Shown: positions 1-15,405 of the stretch, in pieces
Layout: each line of letters begins with the position of its first letter
How positions within the stretch are numbered: position 1 is the first letter of the stretch
Assembly: GCF_000699445.3 (NCBI RefSeq)
Contig: NC_067196.1
Span: forward strand, 47,843,364-47,907,363
DNA: 64,000 nucleotides
Origin: Schistosoma haematobium
Lineage: Eukaryota > Platyhelminthes > Trematoda > Strigeidida > Schistosomatidae
Reading direction: 5' to 3'
The notes under the pieces: model-generated
Seen by the model: the letters and a program-made list of their open reading frames with translations, nothing else
What the model was told of the DNA's origin: nothing
The model's database searches: none
Program-made: the position numbers and the translations under genes

Positions 1-522
1 TCGAATTACTGAACTAAGAGGAATTTCGAGCTAAAATAATGACGAGTGGGTTTGACTCTTAATACAAATTCGGAAAAAAATCGTTTGTGAATAGTTAGAA
101 CATTAAATGAAGACATATAAAATAGCCCTCTACATCCAGAAAACATTCCGACTTAACAGGATTATTTGGATGTAAAATCACAATCAACAGGAAATCATAA
201 GGACATTCATGCCAATTACGATAGCAAAACAGGCTTCACAAAAAGAGGGAAATTCGGCGCATCCTACCAAGAACACTAACCCTTGTATGTGCGAACAAGT
301 CACAGACAATATGTCGTCCTACCTCACCAACAAGATAATTAAAACACAAAGTTCGACTTCCTGCAAAAAACTATAAAAAGTGATATAATCAACATTTTAT
401 AAACTCAAGTTATCTAATTGTTGTAGAATATATTATTTTTGTTATGACCTAGAACAGTAAATAAAGGCGTAACTTGAAAGGCTTCGTAACAGTTAATTGC
501 ATGAATAACTTCTAGGTAGCGC
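1..522. other. 5' flank of the PTB-SH2 gene, no gene seen
   Basis: AT-rich sequence with no long open frame and no recognisable repeat. An in-frame TAG at 517-519 lies just before the ATG chosen for the downstream gene. The promoter and 5' UTR presumably lie here or further upstream, but I see no motif that fixes them. Confidence 0.5.
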
Positions 523-985
523 ATGACTTTTAATTGTGCTTTAATGAAAGATGAAATTATATACCGTCATTCTCTAGTAAGTTACAGCCTTCTGGTAACA
601 ATTTAAGTACGTCGGATCGTTCCCTGTTGACGAGCAGGACAATGTATGCAGAGCTCAAAAAGTCCAAAAGGAACTTGAATCATTAAGAGTATGTTATTTA
701 TAAAAACCAGTAGATTGAAACACTAGTGCTTTACACGTAGCAAGTCTGTGATCGTGTGTGTTTCCATTAGTGGCATAAAAATATGTTCAGACGATCTGAA
801 AGTATGTTTAGTTGGAATTTAACACTACCTTCCAACAGATTGTTTATATGGCCCATGCTCTTCGCAGAATATCGTACGCTACTTGTGATGCCGTCCACAA
901 ACAAGTCGCATTTTTGGCGAGAGAACCATCAGGGTTTGGTAATCTACAATATTGCCATGTGTTTGTGACGGAATCGCCGTGTGAT
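523..985 (+). other. Exons 1-4: PTB-coding block with three very short introns
   Basis: Four short phase-0 exons encode the N-terminus and most of the PTB domain. They are separated by introns of 31 (577-607), 56 (689-744) and 37 nt (802-838). Two acceptors are AAG rather than CAG or TAG (at 607 and 744). Reading straight through any of the introns breaks the domain, and splicing restores an uninterrupted PTB fold. Exon 5, 6.3 kb downstream, supplies the C-terminal PTB helix. Confidence 0.8.
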
Positions 986-3900
986 GTAAGTTCTCAATGC
1001 ACGTCATCTTACTTCTTAAATAAAGCATCTTCAATTGTGATACATTCGCATAATTCTCAATGGCAAACTTTGTGAGCAATAGGGCGCTTATTAACATCAG
1101 AAAATCACATCTAAAACTTGCATATTTCTCACTCAATGTCGTCACCATAGTCAATTATTTTCTTCCACAGAATAATGTGTGCGTGAGGATATTGTGTCAT
1201 ATGTATCCTGTGTGTACGTACACTTTTGACCTAAGTTTTGAAGTCCAACACCAGTCTGTTACACTTACTAAAGGCGTTAATTGATCCGGGCAGTACTGTG
1301 ATTTGTAGCTGGATACGTATCGTGATGATTGGTGACATAATATACCAGTGTAAATAAGCCAATAGCAATCAAACAATTATTAAACTTTCCTTGTTTTTAA
1401 ATTTTTAAAATTTTAATACCTTCGTTTATTTAACTTCACAGTCACCATGTATAACAAGTTTATTATCAGTATTATTATCATCCTGTAAAAATAAGTATAT
1501 ATTTGCGATTGTACAGTTTTGAAAATGAATTCGCCGAAAAGAGAACTCTTCGCCGAACTAATCTTTCTTATTTGATGTCTTAATGAGATTTAAAACTGTC
1601 TTCACTTACTTGTACTAGTTTTCTCCGCGTATTTCGGTGTATATTTTCTCATGTTTGTTGTATGTATTTGCTGAAACTACGTAGAGGTCGATTTGTATTG
1701 ATCACTGACCGTTTATAAGAAACAGAAATCCCATGTGATAACCTTGAAGAAATCAGCTTGATTTACAATTAATGTGATCTTTATAATCCTCTATTATATT
1801 TCTTGACCTTAAAGTGGGACTCGACTGTTGGTCATGAGGTTTTGTGTGTCTATCACTGAAAAGCGTACCAAGTACATTAACCATGTACAGGCTCTACTCG
1901 AACACTACTGATCCAATCAGAGTTCATAGCGAACTGTTATCCGGTTCAATAACCAAGTGATTGTCCGCTCTCCCTACTCTTGTTTGACCTTGTCCTAAGC
2001 ATCCTTTTAGATGTACAATTCATCTAGCTTATCAGCAACGGATCTTTCACGAGACTTCCTTACTGGCTTAGAATACACAAATAATATAGTCTTGTTTCTG
2101 AAGACGCTAATAAGATGAAGTCTTCTGACCACCTTAAGCAACAATACTACCATGTTTGAAATGTAATTCTCTCCCTGCAAATGCAAAACTTTGCTTTACG
2201 ATTGGCTTGTGTCAGTCTCCGAATCAATCATACGGAACTAAGTAGTTAAACACATCGACCGCTTCACTCATCTAAGGAGTCTCATCAGTCCTGATGATCT
2301 GGTAGCTGACGAAATCTCAACGCGGATTCAGAAGACTCGACTAGATTTTGTCAACTTGTGGCATCGATGAGATATCCATCTTCCAATCAAAGGATGTTTG
2401 CTAAACATCAGTTCGCTCCGTTCTGGTTTTATGAGACCTTGAATGACATGGCTCAAAGTCGTTTGCAATGGCGCAGGTGCATCCACTCTTTGTGTTCTCC
2501 CAAATTCCAATCTTTATGTCTCTTTCTCCTCTTTCCAAATTTATTTCACTGGATTATACTTCTTGAATAGCATCTTCATACCCTAATCTTTCCGATCAGT
2601 GTTTATACTTTTACTACCCCTACCACTGTGTTAATGTGGTATGGCAACTCGAACTGATGTACGTACGTACGAAGTTCTACGTTGTTGCTTGCTGGCTGAC
2701 TGTTCTGGTTTTATGATTGTCTTCGAAGTATTGCTCGTATATTTTGAGACCACTGAATAAGTAATGGGGTACTAGGTGACGATGGCGAATCGATTGATAA
2801 AGTGATAGATCTTCATCAACTGACCACCTGGTTTGGTTTGGGCGCCCAGCCCTCACACAAACTAAATGATTTGCGTGACGCATATATATTTGGTGCCTCC
2901 CTGCACTAATTTTTATGTTTAAATAAATGAATGTCCAATCACCATCTACTTCGGTAGGCAATGTTATCTGGTGTGTGAGTAGGATAGAAGAAAGTTAGGG
3001 GCGGCCAAACCAAGGCGTGGGATCAATCCATGAAGTGGTTAACAATTGAACTGGTCTAATGTTAATACGTGCAGACTGCCTGATTGAGGCCCTCGTGATT
3101 ATCGTAACCAACGGTTACAAACTGTATCGTTTGTAATAGTACATGTGCATTCACTTCTGGTGTTCTTTTATAACCTGACACCCGAAATCTCCCTATATAT
3201 TTTTTCTCCTTTTTTCTCTACCTAATCTCTCCTCATACTAAGAATACTTTTACTAATTCTACTACTCTGTTAATTCGCTCTAACATTTCCGTCTTGCTTT
3301 GCTAATGGGGGGACGGCAACTTGAACCGATGTACCGAGTTCTACGTCACGTTGAACTGACTGACTTAAGTATACTAATGAACCTCCTCTTTGTGCTTCAT
3401 GTGATAACCTTAAATTTTGACTTGAAAAAACATCTACGTAACTCGAAATTCATGTCAACAGCGTAGCATAATTTTTCCCTTTTTTATTTATTAGACACAT
3501 TTTCTACTCTTGATTCTCTATTTTCATTTGTTACCTTAACATTTTTCTAGTTATCATTATCATTTCCGTTTTCGCTTGTTAGCTTTTTTTGCTGTGTTGA
3601 CGCGAAGTGTTGCGATTTGTTTCGACACACATTTATGCCAGGTTTCACTTCGATGTGTCACTTTCTTGGAACTGTCGTAATTGTATACGACTTTTTGATT
3701 ATGCTTGGTAGTTAAAAAAAAACGGTTATTAACTGTGGCTTTTCTATTCTGTCATTTTGTGATGAGTTTGGTTTTATAAATCAGTTCATAAGTAAACTTT
3801 CATTGGTGAATTTCCAATACGTTGAGGAAGTTTTGGCTATGTAGGGTACCAGAAAATGAATCTCACAGTGAGAGCGCCACCTTACAGAAATAACGAAGGC

Positions 3901-6900
3901 AAAAATGTACAACCGATCAGAAAGGGCTAGTTAGTAGTAAACAATACTTTTCGAGTGGTATATTCAACCATTCCATTCAGCCACCGAGCGGCATATATAA
4001 AAGTGATCAAATAACTGCAAATGGTATTTTAAAACCGAAAAAATTATTAAACCAACAGCTTTACTATCCCCAATATATATGTTACGTAGCCTTAATAACA
4101 ATCACACTGCTTCGGTTTGGGCACCCGGGCAGTATCACAGCCCTCACACATATCAAATGAGATTTGTGTGGCGCATATGCATTCGGTGTTTCCTTGCACT
4201 AATATCTATGTGTTAAAATAAAAAAATAACATAGGATACAAGCAGTTCTTTGTAAACAACAACGCTTAACGTTGTCACTTTAAAGGTTTACTCTAAGCAT
4301 GCATCAAACAAAACTTATGAGTGTGTTGTATATGAGGTTTTGCAGCCAATACAACAATATACTGCCAAAGTGGGTCATGTCGAAATAAGCCACCCTTTTC
4401 TTTCACAATACGTATATTGGTCTCGTGTGCCACATCAGGTCTTACACAGTTGTCCAGATACGCAAGTTTGTCTATTGTTTCCAGTTGTTTACAACGAAGA
4501 GTAAGTATAAGTACAGATCCCTGACAGTTTTGTTGATTTATTCACTGGCCTCGTGGACACTGTTCGACGAATGATTATGGTTAGACCATTTACTACATAC
4601 TTCAAGTCGTCCTTCAGATACTAAGTTTATATAACCACCATGTCCTTTTGAGCATCTGATCGTTAATGGAAAATTGAGGAATCCCTACATCTGATGTTCT
4701 GCCTTAAACTCACTGTTAATTTAAAGCAGCAAGAAAACAGCTGTATAACTTCAATGTAATTGTCATGATAACAGACCTCATAAGGACATTCAGCCAATTA
4801 GTTAAGACAGGGAATGTTTTGGTATCAGTTGTCAGTCAGCTACAGCGTCGGTGAACGTTGTTTGAATGCCATTTTCCTTTGTTTCATGTTTAAGACCGAT
4901 CCAGCTGACCGGAGTTTCTGAAGGTAACTACATCCATCAGTTTCGGTATTAATTATTTTTGAACCCAATTTAGAAAATTCCAGAATCACTACCTCATTTT
5001 GTCCAATCAAAAATAGGAAGTAATTCGACGTTTCCATCTTTTATTCTTGAAATATAAGTTGTAACCCGCCCAGATAGTATGCTCCATAATATGTCCCACC
5101 TTTATTTAGTGAACGAGTGTTTGTGTGAGACTTTTAGTTATCTTTTTTGGCATTTTCCTCCCTTTTATTCCTTATTTTTAACCAAGACTTTAATTGGCAT
5201 TTACACAAATAGCTTTTACTACGGATATATTTATTGCCTCATATATTTACTATCTATTGTTCACTAAAGATTGTATAAACATGTTGTTCTTGTCAGTGCA
5301 GAAAAACTTGATCTTCGTAGAAAGAGTCGAAGACCTTGTTGTATGCATTTTTTTATCTTCAAGTCTTGGATGTTCTCTTATTATGTATTTAATTATGTTC
5401 TGTTCCTCTTTGACTCAGTTTTCTTGTGCTTTTGTGAAATCTAAATATTTTGTTTGTTATTTTTCTAAAATCTGCATCGTCACCAATTTCCCATCCCTGC
5501 ATGTGACAAGAATAGTTTATTTCCAATTTGTCTCGAAACTGTGATATATATATTATTATTACAATCCCATTCTTATCAATCATCTACTTTTCATATTCGT
5601 TAAAAAATAGTATAGACTGTAAACTGCTTTTTGGTTTATATATTGATGATCAGTTTTTTAAACTATTTTTCATTGTAAATGACTCATCAACCATTTATGT
5701 TAATTAAGTTGCTTTTGATTTCTAGTGTGTTACATCAGATATCTGTTCTATCTACAAAAGTATTTTTTCTTTGTTACATCATACAAACACAAAACGTTTT
5801 AGTCTTGCTTAGAAACATATGTATCTATAGTATTTGATGTCAATAAAAATCGAACGAAACTTTGCGTTTTTGCCGCGGAATATTCCTGAAATCGATTTCA
5901 AAATACATATCAACGTATTTAACCCACTACTGTCGGGAAATTAATCAACAACCTGTTGACTATACATAAAGAGTCCGTTTCTTGTTCTAATATTTGTTAC
6001 TGGTTCTGTTTAGAGTCAGTCAATAAGGTTGTTTATTTCGCTTGGTATGAAAGGGTTTTTCTCTCGATTATGTTCCACTTAGATATCATTCATTATATTG
6101 CAGTGCACAGTCTGCCTCAGTTTTCATTCATGTCTCTCATCATAACCTTAATTAATTTCTCAACTTATGACTGCCTAAATCGGTAATCATATTTTCTTGC
6201 AGACATGCATATTATCCGTTATTTTAATTTACTAGGAATCTTATAGATTGGACAAATATAGATAACCGATCTTTTTGGCGTACACGGAAATTATTTGTCA
6301 TGAAAGTAATAAATTCAACAGTTTATTTTGTGCTTTAAAATGCCATTAACTATATCCCACTGTGAAAATGTTCAGACCCTGGTAATCGATTGATTAATGT
6401 ATATTTACAAAATGTAGAATCTGACTACTATATGGGTCACATTTATTCAGTCTAACCCCTAGCTTTCTATGATTTTGATACTGTGTTCAAATTCAAATAT
6501 CGAGCACTGTGATAATAGATTCACATTATCTAGATGCTTTTAATGAGGAAAAATTGCAGAAAACAAAATGATTAATTAGTGACCAGATAAGTTGGATATC
6601 CATTCACAAAAGCTGTTTTAATATCATATAAATCTGTGATATTCTTATTACTGTGTTAAATGCTTGAACAAATAATTAAAAAACTAAAATGTTACTTACT
6701 CGGCAATTATAGTTACACAGTTTCTCAAAGTTACATCTTACACCGGCTTAGTATTACAAATGTGAGGTGCTTTTTTAAGTATCTTCGTTAGTTTGATGTG
6801 TATTCTAAAAGTGGTCCGATAGTGTAAAAATTCCGTTATTTTGCAATCGTCTTTATTTTTCCATTTATTTCACTAAGATAACTTTCCCCTACATTATTTA

Positions 6901-7892
6901 ATGATTGCTTGTTAGTAAAATTTTGATCAAAACCGGATTTTAGTTTCAATAACTTATGAATTTTTCATTTTTGTTCATAAGTACACATAATAATTATATA
7001 ATGCACCTTAGTTAGGCAATGATATCGCTGAACAATAGTAGCTAGTACACTACTAGATTGTTTACTGTCCAATAACTTTATATTATATTTTTTATCTAAA
7101 TGTTTGACTGGATTTCAGTATCATTTCATTTAACAGACTTAGATATACTTCCATTATTTTCATTAGGCATTAAATACTGACTCAACTAATTATTCTCACA
7201 GTTCAATGGAATTGATTGTTGTGCGATGTATTTATTGTTCTTTAAACAGGCGGAAGAATTAAATCGGCTGATTGGAAACGCCTTCAAATTTGCCTATGTT
7301 CGACAGCGCCTTATTAAGCTTCATCAAGCTGGAAAACATGATTTTTCCACTCCAGTAAATATACCTCAACTTAGCGATTGTCATCCTGTTTGGCTTCCTC
7401 AAACTGAACGAAATCCCAACAGTCTTTCTTTGTTAAGCACTCTTAAACTCCCCCCACCTCCAGAGTTCCCACCCCCCGCTTCAATCGAAAATGGAACTAC
7501 AGCCGAACGGCAAACTAATCTGTCGTCTCCTGGCATCCATTACACCAATACAGATGTTATTTCAACATGTGATGATCCTGTCGCTAGTACTAGCACTATT
7601 ATGTCTACTTTCTGCCATGATTCACTCGAATCATCTACTGTAAATATGTACAAAAAAGGCATTATTAAGCATGAATCTTTACCTGTGACAGTAGAAAATC
7701 TAACAACTTCGTCAGATAACGATCCTAACCAACTTTCTGTTCATTCAGATTCTGTACTAGTCAGAGATAAAGGACTAAACAATAACAGTCAGTCTAATAA
7801 AGATGCTGGTGAACTGGAGAAAAAGTGAGTGAATTTTCGTATCAAAATTAGTAGCAATAGTCCATTGTTTTGATTATTTGTTTGTATTTATG

Positions 7893-7950
<58 letters not shown>

Positions 7951-10900
7951 TTGTTGGTGGAGAGAAGTTACTGACCTTTACATATGGATATTCGAAACAA
8001 GTGTTTTCCTGTACAAATGGTGATTCATTGTCGATGAAGGAATTAATAGAATTAAAGGTTATCTACTAGTTGCCATCATAGTTGAGAGAGGTTTCAGTTT
8101 ATGATAATATTCATGGGAATTATTTCATAAATCATATTGTATTTTATTGCTTCTTGTGTATACACTATTTTATAATAGTAGAACACGAAACGTGAATATA
8201 AATATAACTTAATTTTAAGGCATTCTTTGCAGAAAAACTAGTCTCGTTCACGATCTTATGTCGCCGTTTGTATATGAATTAAGAAGATATCTATTGTTTT
8301 ACTGATATTTCGCAGGAAATAATAATTTTATTATGATAATTTCTATATCTTTTTGATTTAAATAAGCCTGATTAGCTTAAAGTTAATCAGTTCTGAATGT
8401 TAGGAAATGGACTCACTGAATTCCTGTATTTATGTGGTGAATTTTTAACGATGGTAATTTTGGTTCTCATTAACTTCTTGTAACAACAGCGTGGTCGGTT
8501 GCTTGGTATCATCCTGTTTCATATTGTATCGCTACTAAACAAAAAGTGTTTCGCTTCGTAAACGTGGGATCCATTATTTCAAGTTGTACTAGCAAGCCAG
8601 TTGACTTGAGAATAATTTTAATAAACGACATAGTTTTAAATTGAGACATTGTGTTAGTAGTATGTCCAAAACGTATATTTAAGCAGTACATTTTTCATCT
8701 TTCAACATAGTATCCTTAAAAAACAGAAACATTACACTAAATGTATCATATAACTTTGGATTATTAAAATGATTACACATACCAACTAGATCATATCATT
8801 CAATTTTCATTTTCAATGGGATCATTTGATTTTATATCAGAAATTTTACAAAGATGTTTTGAAAGTTCATGCAAGTTTAGATCATCAAAAAGGGTAGAGG
8901 TTTCTAGTAAGATTACTCAAAATCATTTTAACCATTCAATTGGATCATATTATATCTCCAGATGATAAATTTCTCTTATAATATATAAACAAAATGATAA
9001 AGTTTTTTTTACTTAATATGTTATGTCGATTTTTATTCTATAGCTTATATCACTTACTTTTGCTAGTTTGTTTACAACTTTCGGAAGGGGAAATCAAACG
9101 TTTAAGTTAGACTAAACATTGCTGTGCCAACTAGTGTAGTGAAAGAGGAATTGGTGAGGAAAACCAATCGATTGTTTTATGCAACATCACATAGTGCCTT
9201 TGCAAAATGTTAAAATCATATATTAAATACATCATTTGCACATCTTCCTTCAGTTGTCCTTTACATACTCATACTCATTCTCGCAATCCTGTTATTTTGA
9301 TTTCTCTCTGTTTTCCTCCCTCTTTTTATTTCAGTTTTCTACTGGCAGGCATCCCACTTCCGACTCCTGCTATATACTACTTTTAACGCACATTACGCTA
9401 GATGTGTGAGAAAAAGATTGACATCAGCTTCACAGTAGACCACAGAACTTTTTGATGTACTTAAGCAAATGCTATCTTACTGTCTGTTATTTCGACCGTT
9501 ATAATCACTAAGTTTCTTTTTCCTAATGTTTTGGTATCACTCGACGTCTTTCACTGCATAAGATAGACTGAAAATGTAGACCATTGGCTTTCAATTCAGT
9601 GATCTTGATACCTAATGGTGCTGATGATGTTGTGGACGCATACGTCTTAATAATTCCAAACTAAAACAAAGTAGTTATCCAATGATACCTATCTTTCAGT
9701 ATTTCTCTAGTTCAAATCAGTTCGTTAATTTGTTAGTCATCATATCATTACCCGAATTACTGCCTGATGCATATACTGCCTAACCGTTTTCAATCATTAG
9801 CAAATGTAACTGTCTGTTATCAGTTATACTTCAGATTTGAAGACTCATATTTTGTTATACATCGATAAGTTTTCTGTATAGAAAAGGTTGATTGATAACA
9901 AATTAAATCTTTTGCGAACTAGTGGTAAATCACACATTAAAATTCTTTTACTGTATGGTTTTATTAATCTCTAACCGATATATTTTACTTTGGTAGACTT
10001 CACCGCATTTCGACTCCACAAGCCATAGATTTGGCGTTCTTACGTCGTCATTTTCTTCGACGAAGTGAGGGCAAAGGATCTGAAAACCCCAAAAATGTCT
10101 GTGGTGGTAGTGCCAGGCAACCCCGCTTACGCCAAGGTTCAACTCTCTCAAATCTCCTGTCGTCTGCACGGCATAGCTCATTTTTCCCAAGCTCTTCTAG
10201 TTGTGTTATTGACAGTACAAATATCCTCCCCAAAACTTCACAGTCACAAGAAACTCCGGATGTGTCTGATATATTGAACACTCCTAACCCCACTCGCAGA
10301 CCACCTATATTTGTGGATCTCCGTACTTTTGCCGGGGGAAGTCCAGTTGTTGCACTAAAAGAACGTTTGGATGCTCAAGCTATTGCAGATGCTAAGGCAT
10401 CTGCTTTTGCCGAGGCTGCGGCTGTCCTTGCAGCTGCAAAACAGGTGTCATCCAGGTCCTTAGCTCCTTTGCAGCCAGCCACGAACAATACCTCAAAAAA
10501 TGTAGAACAGCTGACTAAACCAACAATGTGTCCTATTACCAGTCGTACTCCGAACTCGCCATCCAGTGGAAATTCATCATCGGTAGAAACTTCCGATTTA
10601 TCTCCACCTATACCACCAGTCAGGTACGTTGATACTGTATTTCCTTACTCAAAATTGTCAGCTTACTTAGATTTTTGCTTAGATTATGTAAACTCTAATT
10701 ATTTTCTCTTTATAAACAAAGGAAGACAGTACATTCTGGGATGTTTGAGTACATAACTAGTTAAACACTTTTTTTCTCCGATTCTAAACTGTCAGATCAT
10801 ATTTCCTTTTTGTTTAATTTCACTCAGTCCATCCTCAGGATCCTATCCATATTGCTATACTGTTAAAAATACTCTTCTTTTCACGCAAAAAGCGTTTGAT

Positions 10901-13900
10901 TTCTACCATTAATTAATCGTTGACAAGTTTATTCGAAGACTTCCCATATACAACAATGCATCCAGACAACAAAATTTATTTATGAATTTTTTACCAAAAA
11001 AATAGACGGTATCTGACTTCGGTCAACATGTACTCAAGTGAACTGAAATGTCTCGTTAATTGTCATAAACGATTGTTTTATGATTTGTTATGAACATATT
11101 TTGCTTGATAATAGATGATGCGCAATAATACAATGTGGTCAGCTGATACACTTTTAATTAAAATATACACTTTCAAAACATTGTTTAGATATTACCACAT
11201 TTCTTTAATTATTTGACTACAGAAATTAGCAGTTTATTTGCTTTGGTATCGTCATCGTCATAAGTATAATTATGATGAATAAGGTATATTCAAACTACCT
11301 TTCGTTAATCTCAGTAATGAGCTTATGTCCATTCGATTCTCAATACATTTTAAAATCATCAGTCTTTCGGCTATAGTGCACACCTTAATGGCTTTACAAT
11401 GTAATGGCAATTCTTTATCACTGTTTCAGCTTCAACTTGCCGTATTACAGGTTTTGAATGATACTTCAAACACAATTTCTAGTTGTGGAATTGTCAACAT
11501 ATTCAAATTCGCTAAATGATTTGGTACCTACATTCTAATGCACAACTATTGGAACATAAGATTCAAATTTAAGAATGTCTAGAATCGAGTTTTTAGGTGT
11601 TCAAAATCAATTTATATCTGAAAAGCTCAACAGTAGATATATACGATGTGTTTATGAAATGGAGGGTAATTCCCTTTTACAAAGCAAGACAAATATTTTA
11701 ATTCAAAAGTCAATGTATGAGATTTTTATTCCTGTTTAGATTATACTGAACAAGACTCGGTAAGATGTTAACAAGACTATACACTAAGTCAAAGGATCTA
11801 ACTATAACTTCAACTAACTCTCAGAGTATGTCAACGAGTCAAAATATCAAACCAGACAAGCATAATGATTTTTTGAATAAGTGAGTACAAAAGATAAGAT
11901 CCTAGTTACTACTTCAACTTCTCTCACATTCCATAGCATACCCTAAGTCAATGATCATTAATTAGTACTGTTTCTTTTTTTGATAATCATCGGTTTATTG
12001 TAATACACTGCGTACAAGACTTTAATGCCCTACAAATATTGTTTCTCGATTGTTCGGTCTTCATTTTATTCTTTTCAAAGGCTCTTCAGAAGCTTTTGAT
12101 AAATCATATTGCGAGACGGTAAATATTTATACATCATATCATATATTTATGTATCTGTTTTGAGTTTTTTTTGGGAGGAAAATAAAATGCTAAGGAAATC
12201 AATTCACCACACTAACCAGACTGGTAACTTATGCGATAGATAAACACACCTATTTTATTGTATACACATGCGCACTTGTGCAGTTTTCTGGGAACAGATC
12301 ATTTTTATCGTCTATCCATCTTTGTGTATTTGTTTACAGCTATTCAGGAGTGGTTAGATGCAATTATGTCGTCAATCATTTTCGTATAAAAAGGTGAAAA
12401 ACGGTTTATTGTTACCATGTGAGGGGAATCAGTCCAAGATTGAACTTTTTTTCCTTAAAATATATTTCTCCACGAAACATCTGATATTTAATACTAAGAA
12501 TGTGTGCAGTCTACAAATAATTACGTACATATAAATTTATATGAGAGAAAAGAGTGTATTCCTTATTATTTGTGCGCCCTATGTGCAATACATACATACG
12601 AAACTAATCACTACTTTCTTCTGATTTCTTACCGGTAATTCTACTTTCCCTATAGAGTAGCATTATACCATTTTCGACTATTGTTATTTTTTTATGTGAC
12701 TTCATTTTTTCATGCCCCATTCCATCTCCTGGTTGTTAGTTGACAAATGAAGAGTATTTACATCTGATTTAAATTATCCTTCAAAGTACTCTCAGTCGAT
12801 TAGCCAGATCTGAGAGTAAACCTATCTTCTGCTGACTCCCAGCGTTTTCAACTATCTCATTGATAGTATTAAACAAATATCTATTGTTATTGTTTTCCTC
12901 TCATTTACTTTCTCTATCCATTACTACCCGTGATCATAACATGAATGTTTTATCACTTTGCATTCTAGTTGTTCTTAATTCTTACAAATCAGAGCTTCCA
13001 TGAACACATTTTCAAGAATTCTACAGCTAAGAAACTGTCAAGATTTATTGATATATTTACTCTTTCTTAACATTAATATCACTAACCATTAATGATACAC
13101 ATGCGAAAAGTGTTAGATTTTCATTCATTCAAAATGTTTAGTCTGTTTTCTAGCGTAGAAACCTTTTTTTAAAATTAGCTATCTAGTTGTGTTAGAATAT
13201 TGCTTGACTTACTTAATTCCATGTAGATTGAATTATTATTATTATTATCAGCTTTATTCAATATTATATTTTTGTTACAATACAGAATTCTCAGCGCAAA
13301 GTATTTCAACAAGTTTCCGTTTCTTTCTTCTTGGTCGGTCCTGGCGATAAACATTGAGTGATCGCCTGTTAGATGTTAGCAGTTCACTGAATAATGTGCA
13401 TTCTTTTCGTTGTATATTGCCAGCAACCACATTGTCTCTTATTGAGTTTTTTGTAACTTTGACAACGAAAGGTTGTACACTTTTCAGAAACGCAGCAGAA
13501 TAGGTTATGCGATTAATAGACATAACGATATATTGGAACAAACAAAAATAGAAAACTTGTTGAAATATCTAGATGGCAGGAACAGGTAGCCCAGATGCTC
13601 GAGCAGGCCGCCCTTTTAGATCACTCTCAGGGATTTAAAATTACTTTATGTTTTCATCTTTTATCAATTGTGGACTTATTAGGATCTGTTAAAATAATTT
13701 TTTTCTAAACAATAAGTTTTCTTTCAATCAGTCTTTTTTGACTGTTCACAGAATAAAAAGTAAATCGATATTCTCCAGTGTATATTAAATAAATCCAATC
13801 TATTTCCTTTGTAAGTGATAAATCTTTCTTTTTTTAAAGAAAAACATACTGTTTGTAGCATTTGTTTTATTTAAATTAATGTATTGCCAATATTGGAACC

Positions 13901-15316
13901 TAAAAAAAGAAACTTTAGAAAGAGCATTTGTTTATACAGTTTGTTTTAATATAAGTGAATCATAATTTCTATATTAGGCATTCATTTTCATGTATACTGT
14001 ATTTTATGATTTACTGTTTTGACAGCGAAAAAGATAAACAGATAGACAAATAAATATAGATTTCATAACTGGGTATAATATTTTCTTTATTCAGCATATC
14101 ACACTTTGCAACTAATAAAGTTATAAGGAATTTAAAAAGATGTAAAAGGAATCACCATACAAATTATAATGTTTTATCAATAAAGACTGTTAATGTTTAC
14201 ATTTATGAAAATTTTCGTTTTTACAGGCTGTACAGGGCTAACCGTCGCATCACTTATGACATATTGTTCTTCTGTTGAAGTCATTATATATTCGAAGATT
14301 GCTTTTAACATAAAGGGGATTTAAAATTCACTCATATCTCATGTTCCAACGTTCTGGTAAAGAAAAACTAATTTTGTTTACGGTCTATGTTATCGACTAG
14401 TCTAGTAATCTGAGGATCCGATGATCCTGACTGTAAAAATAGTCTTGATGTGATCATATAGAGTTATTAGATTTCACAAACTACGGTATAAGTGCTGTTT
14501 TTTAAGATAATCTTTCGAAAACAAATGTATGTAGTCTAAGTTTCTAGTAAATATTTTTACGTATGAATCATATTTGTTCACACCTCTGTTTATGAAGTAA
14601 AAGGGATACACTACAAAACTATGGTTAATTGTTATGTGATAGCTTTATTAGTATATATAAATCCATCATTGGAAGAGATTTTGATGGATTAATTCTCATG
14701 ACAGATCCACCGGAAAGGATTAATATAAATACAGATATTCCTAAGTAGTCAGTTATTGATAAACGTGTTAGGTAGAATTTCACGTAGTATGTGTTATGTA
14801 ATGAGGAAAATCTGTTAACTCTATGTCATAATTCACATTAAAATAAGGGTATTTCTTAGCTATCCGTTTGTCTTTTTTAAAGTCACTCTGTTCAATAAAA
14901 CCACTGACTAATACACATTTAGTTATAAGTAGTCTTTTAGGTATCCGCCTAAATTAGGCGTTTCTTGTTCATATCAATTAGTTCTCTCCCCTTTTCTGTT
15001 ACAGTCAGGTGTTAATGAATGAAGAGTATTATGTTGTCTGGATGAACTTGTAGTTTTTTTTTAAAAAATTACCACTATAATCTGCATAATGAGCATAACT
15101 AGAAAATAATAATTTTACTTCTCTCTTTCTTTCCATAAGCACTTAAATATTAGATTGTTTACAGAGTTTTTATTTCATGTATGTTAATATTATGCTGATT
15201 TTATGTCTGGGATACATTACATAAATCTGTTTTTCTTTCTTATACATCGTATATTATTGCGTTATTACTGCAATTGTAGTGATTAATTGTGGAAAGGGGG
15301 TCATAATTAGGTAAAT

Positions 15317-15405
<89 letters not shown>

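Larger units (their letters stand above)
986..7249 (+). other. Intron 4 of the PTB-SH2 gene (6264 nt)
   Basis: Donor GTAAGT at 986 and acceptor TTTAAACAG at 7241-7249. It contains a LINE relic (2239-2575), two LINE-tail copies (2580-2700, 3205-3363) and two copies of another dispersed repeat (2818-2935, 4110-4225). Short open frames at 4840-6186 show no conserved motif and I do not call them genes. Confidence 0.7.

Noticed and set aside
2270..2320. Hammerhead ribozyme (reverse strand CTGATGAGACTCC)
   Set aside because: The match lies in LINE coding sequence, and I could not find the required helix partners and GAAA in place.
7878..8069. 63-codon frame with alternating Ile-Tyr
   Set aside because: It is the translation of the TA microsatellite.
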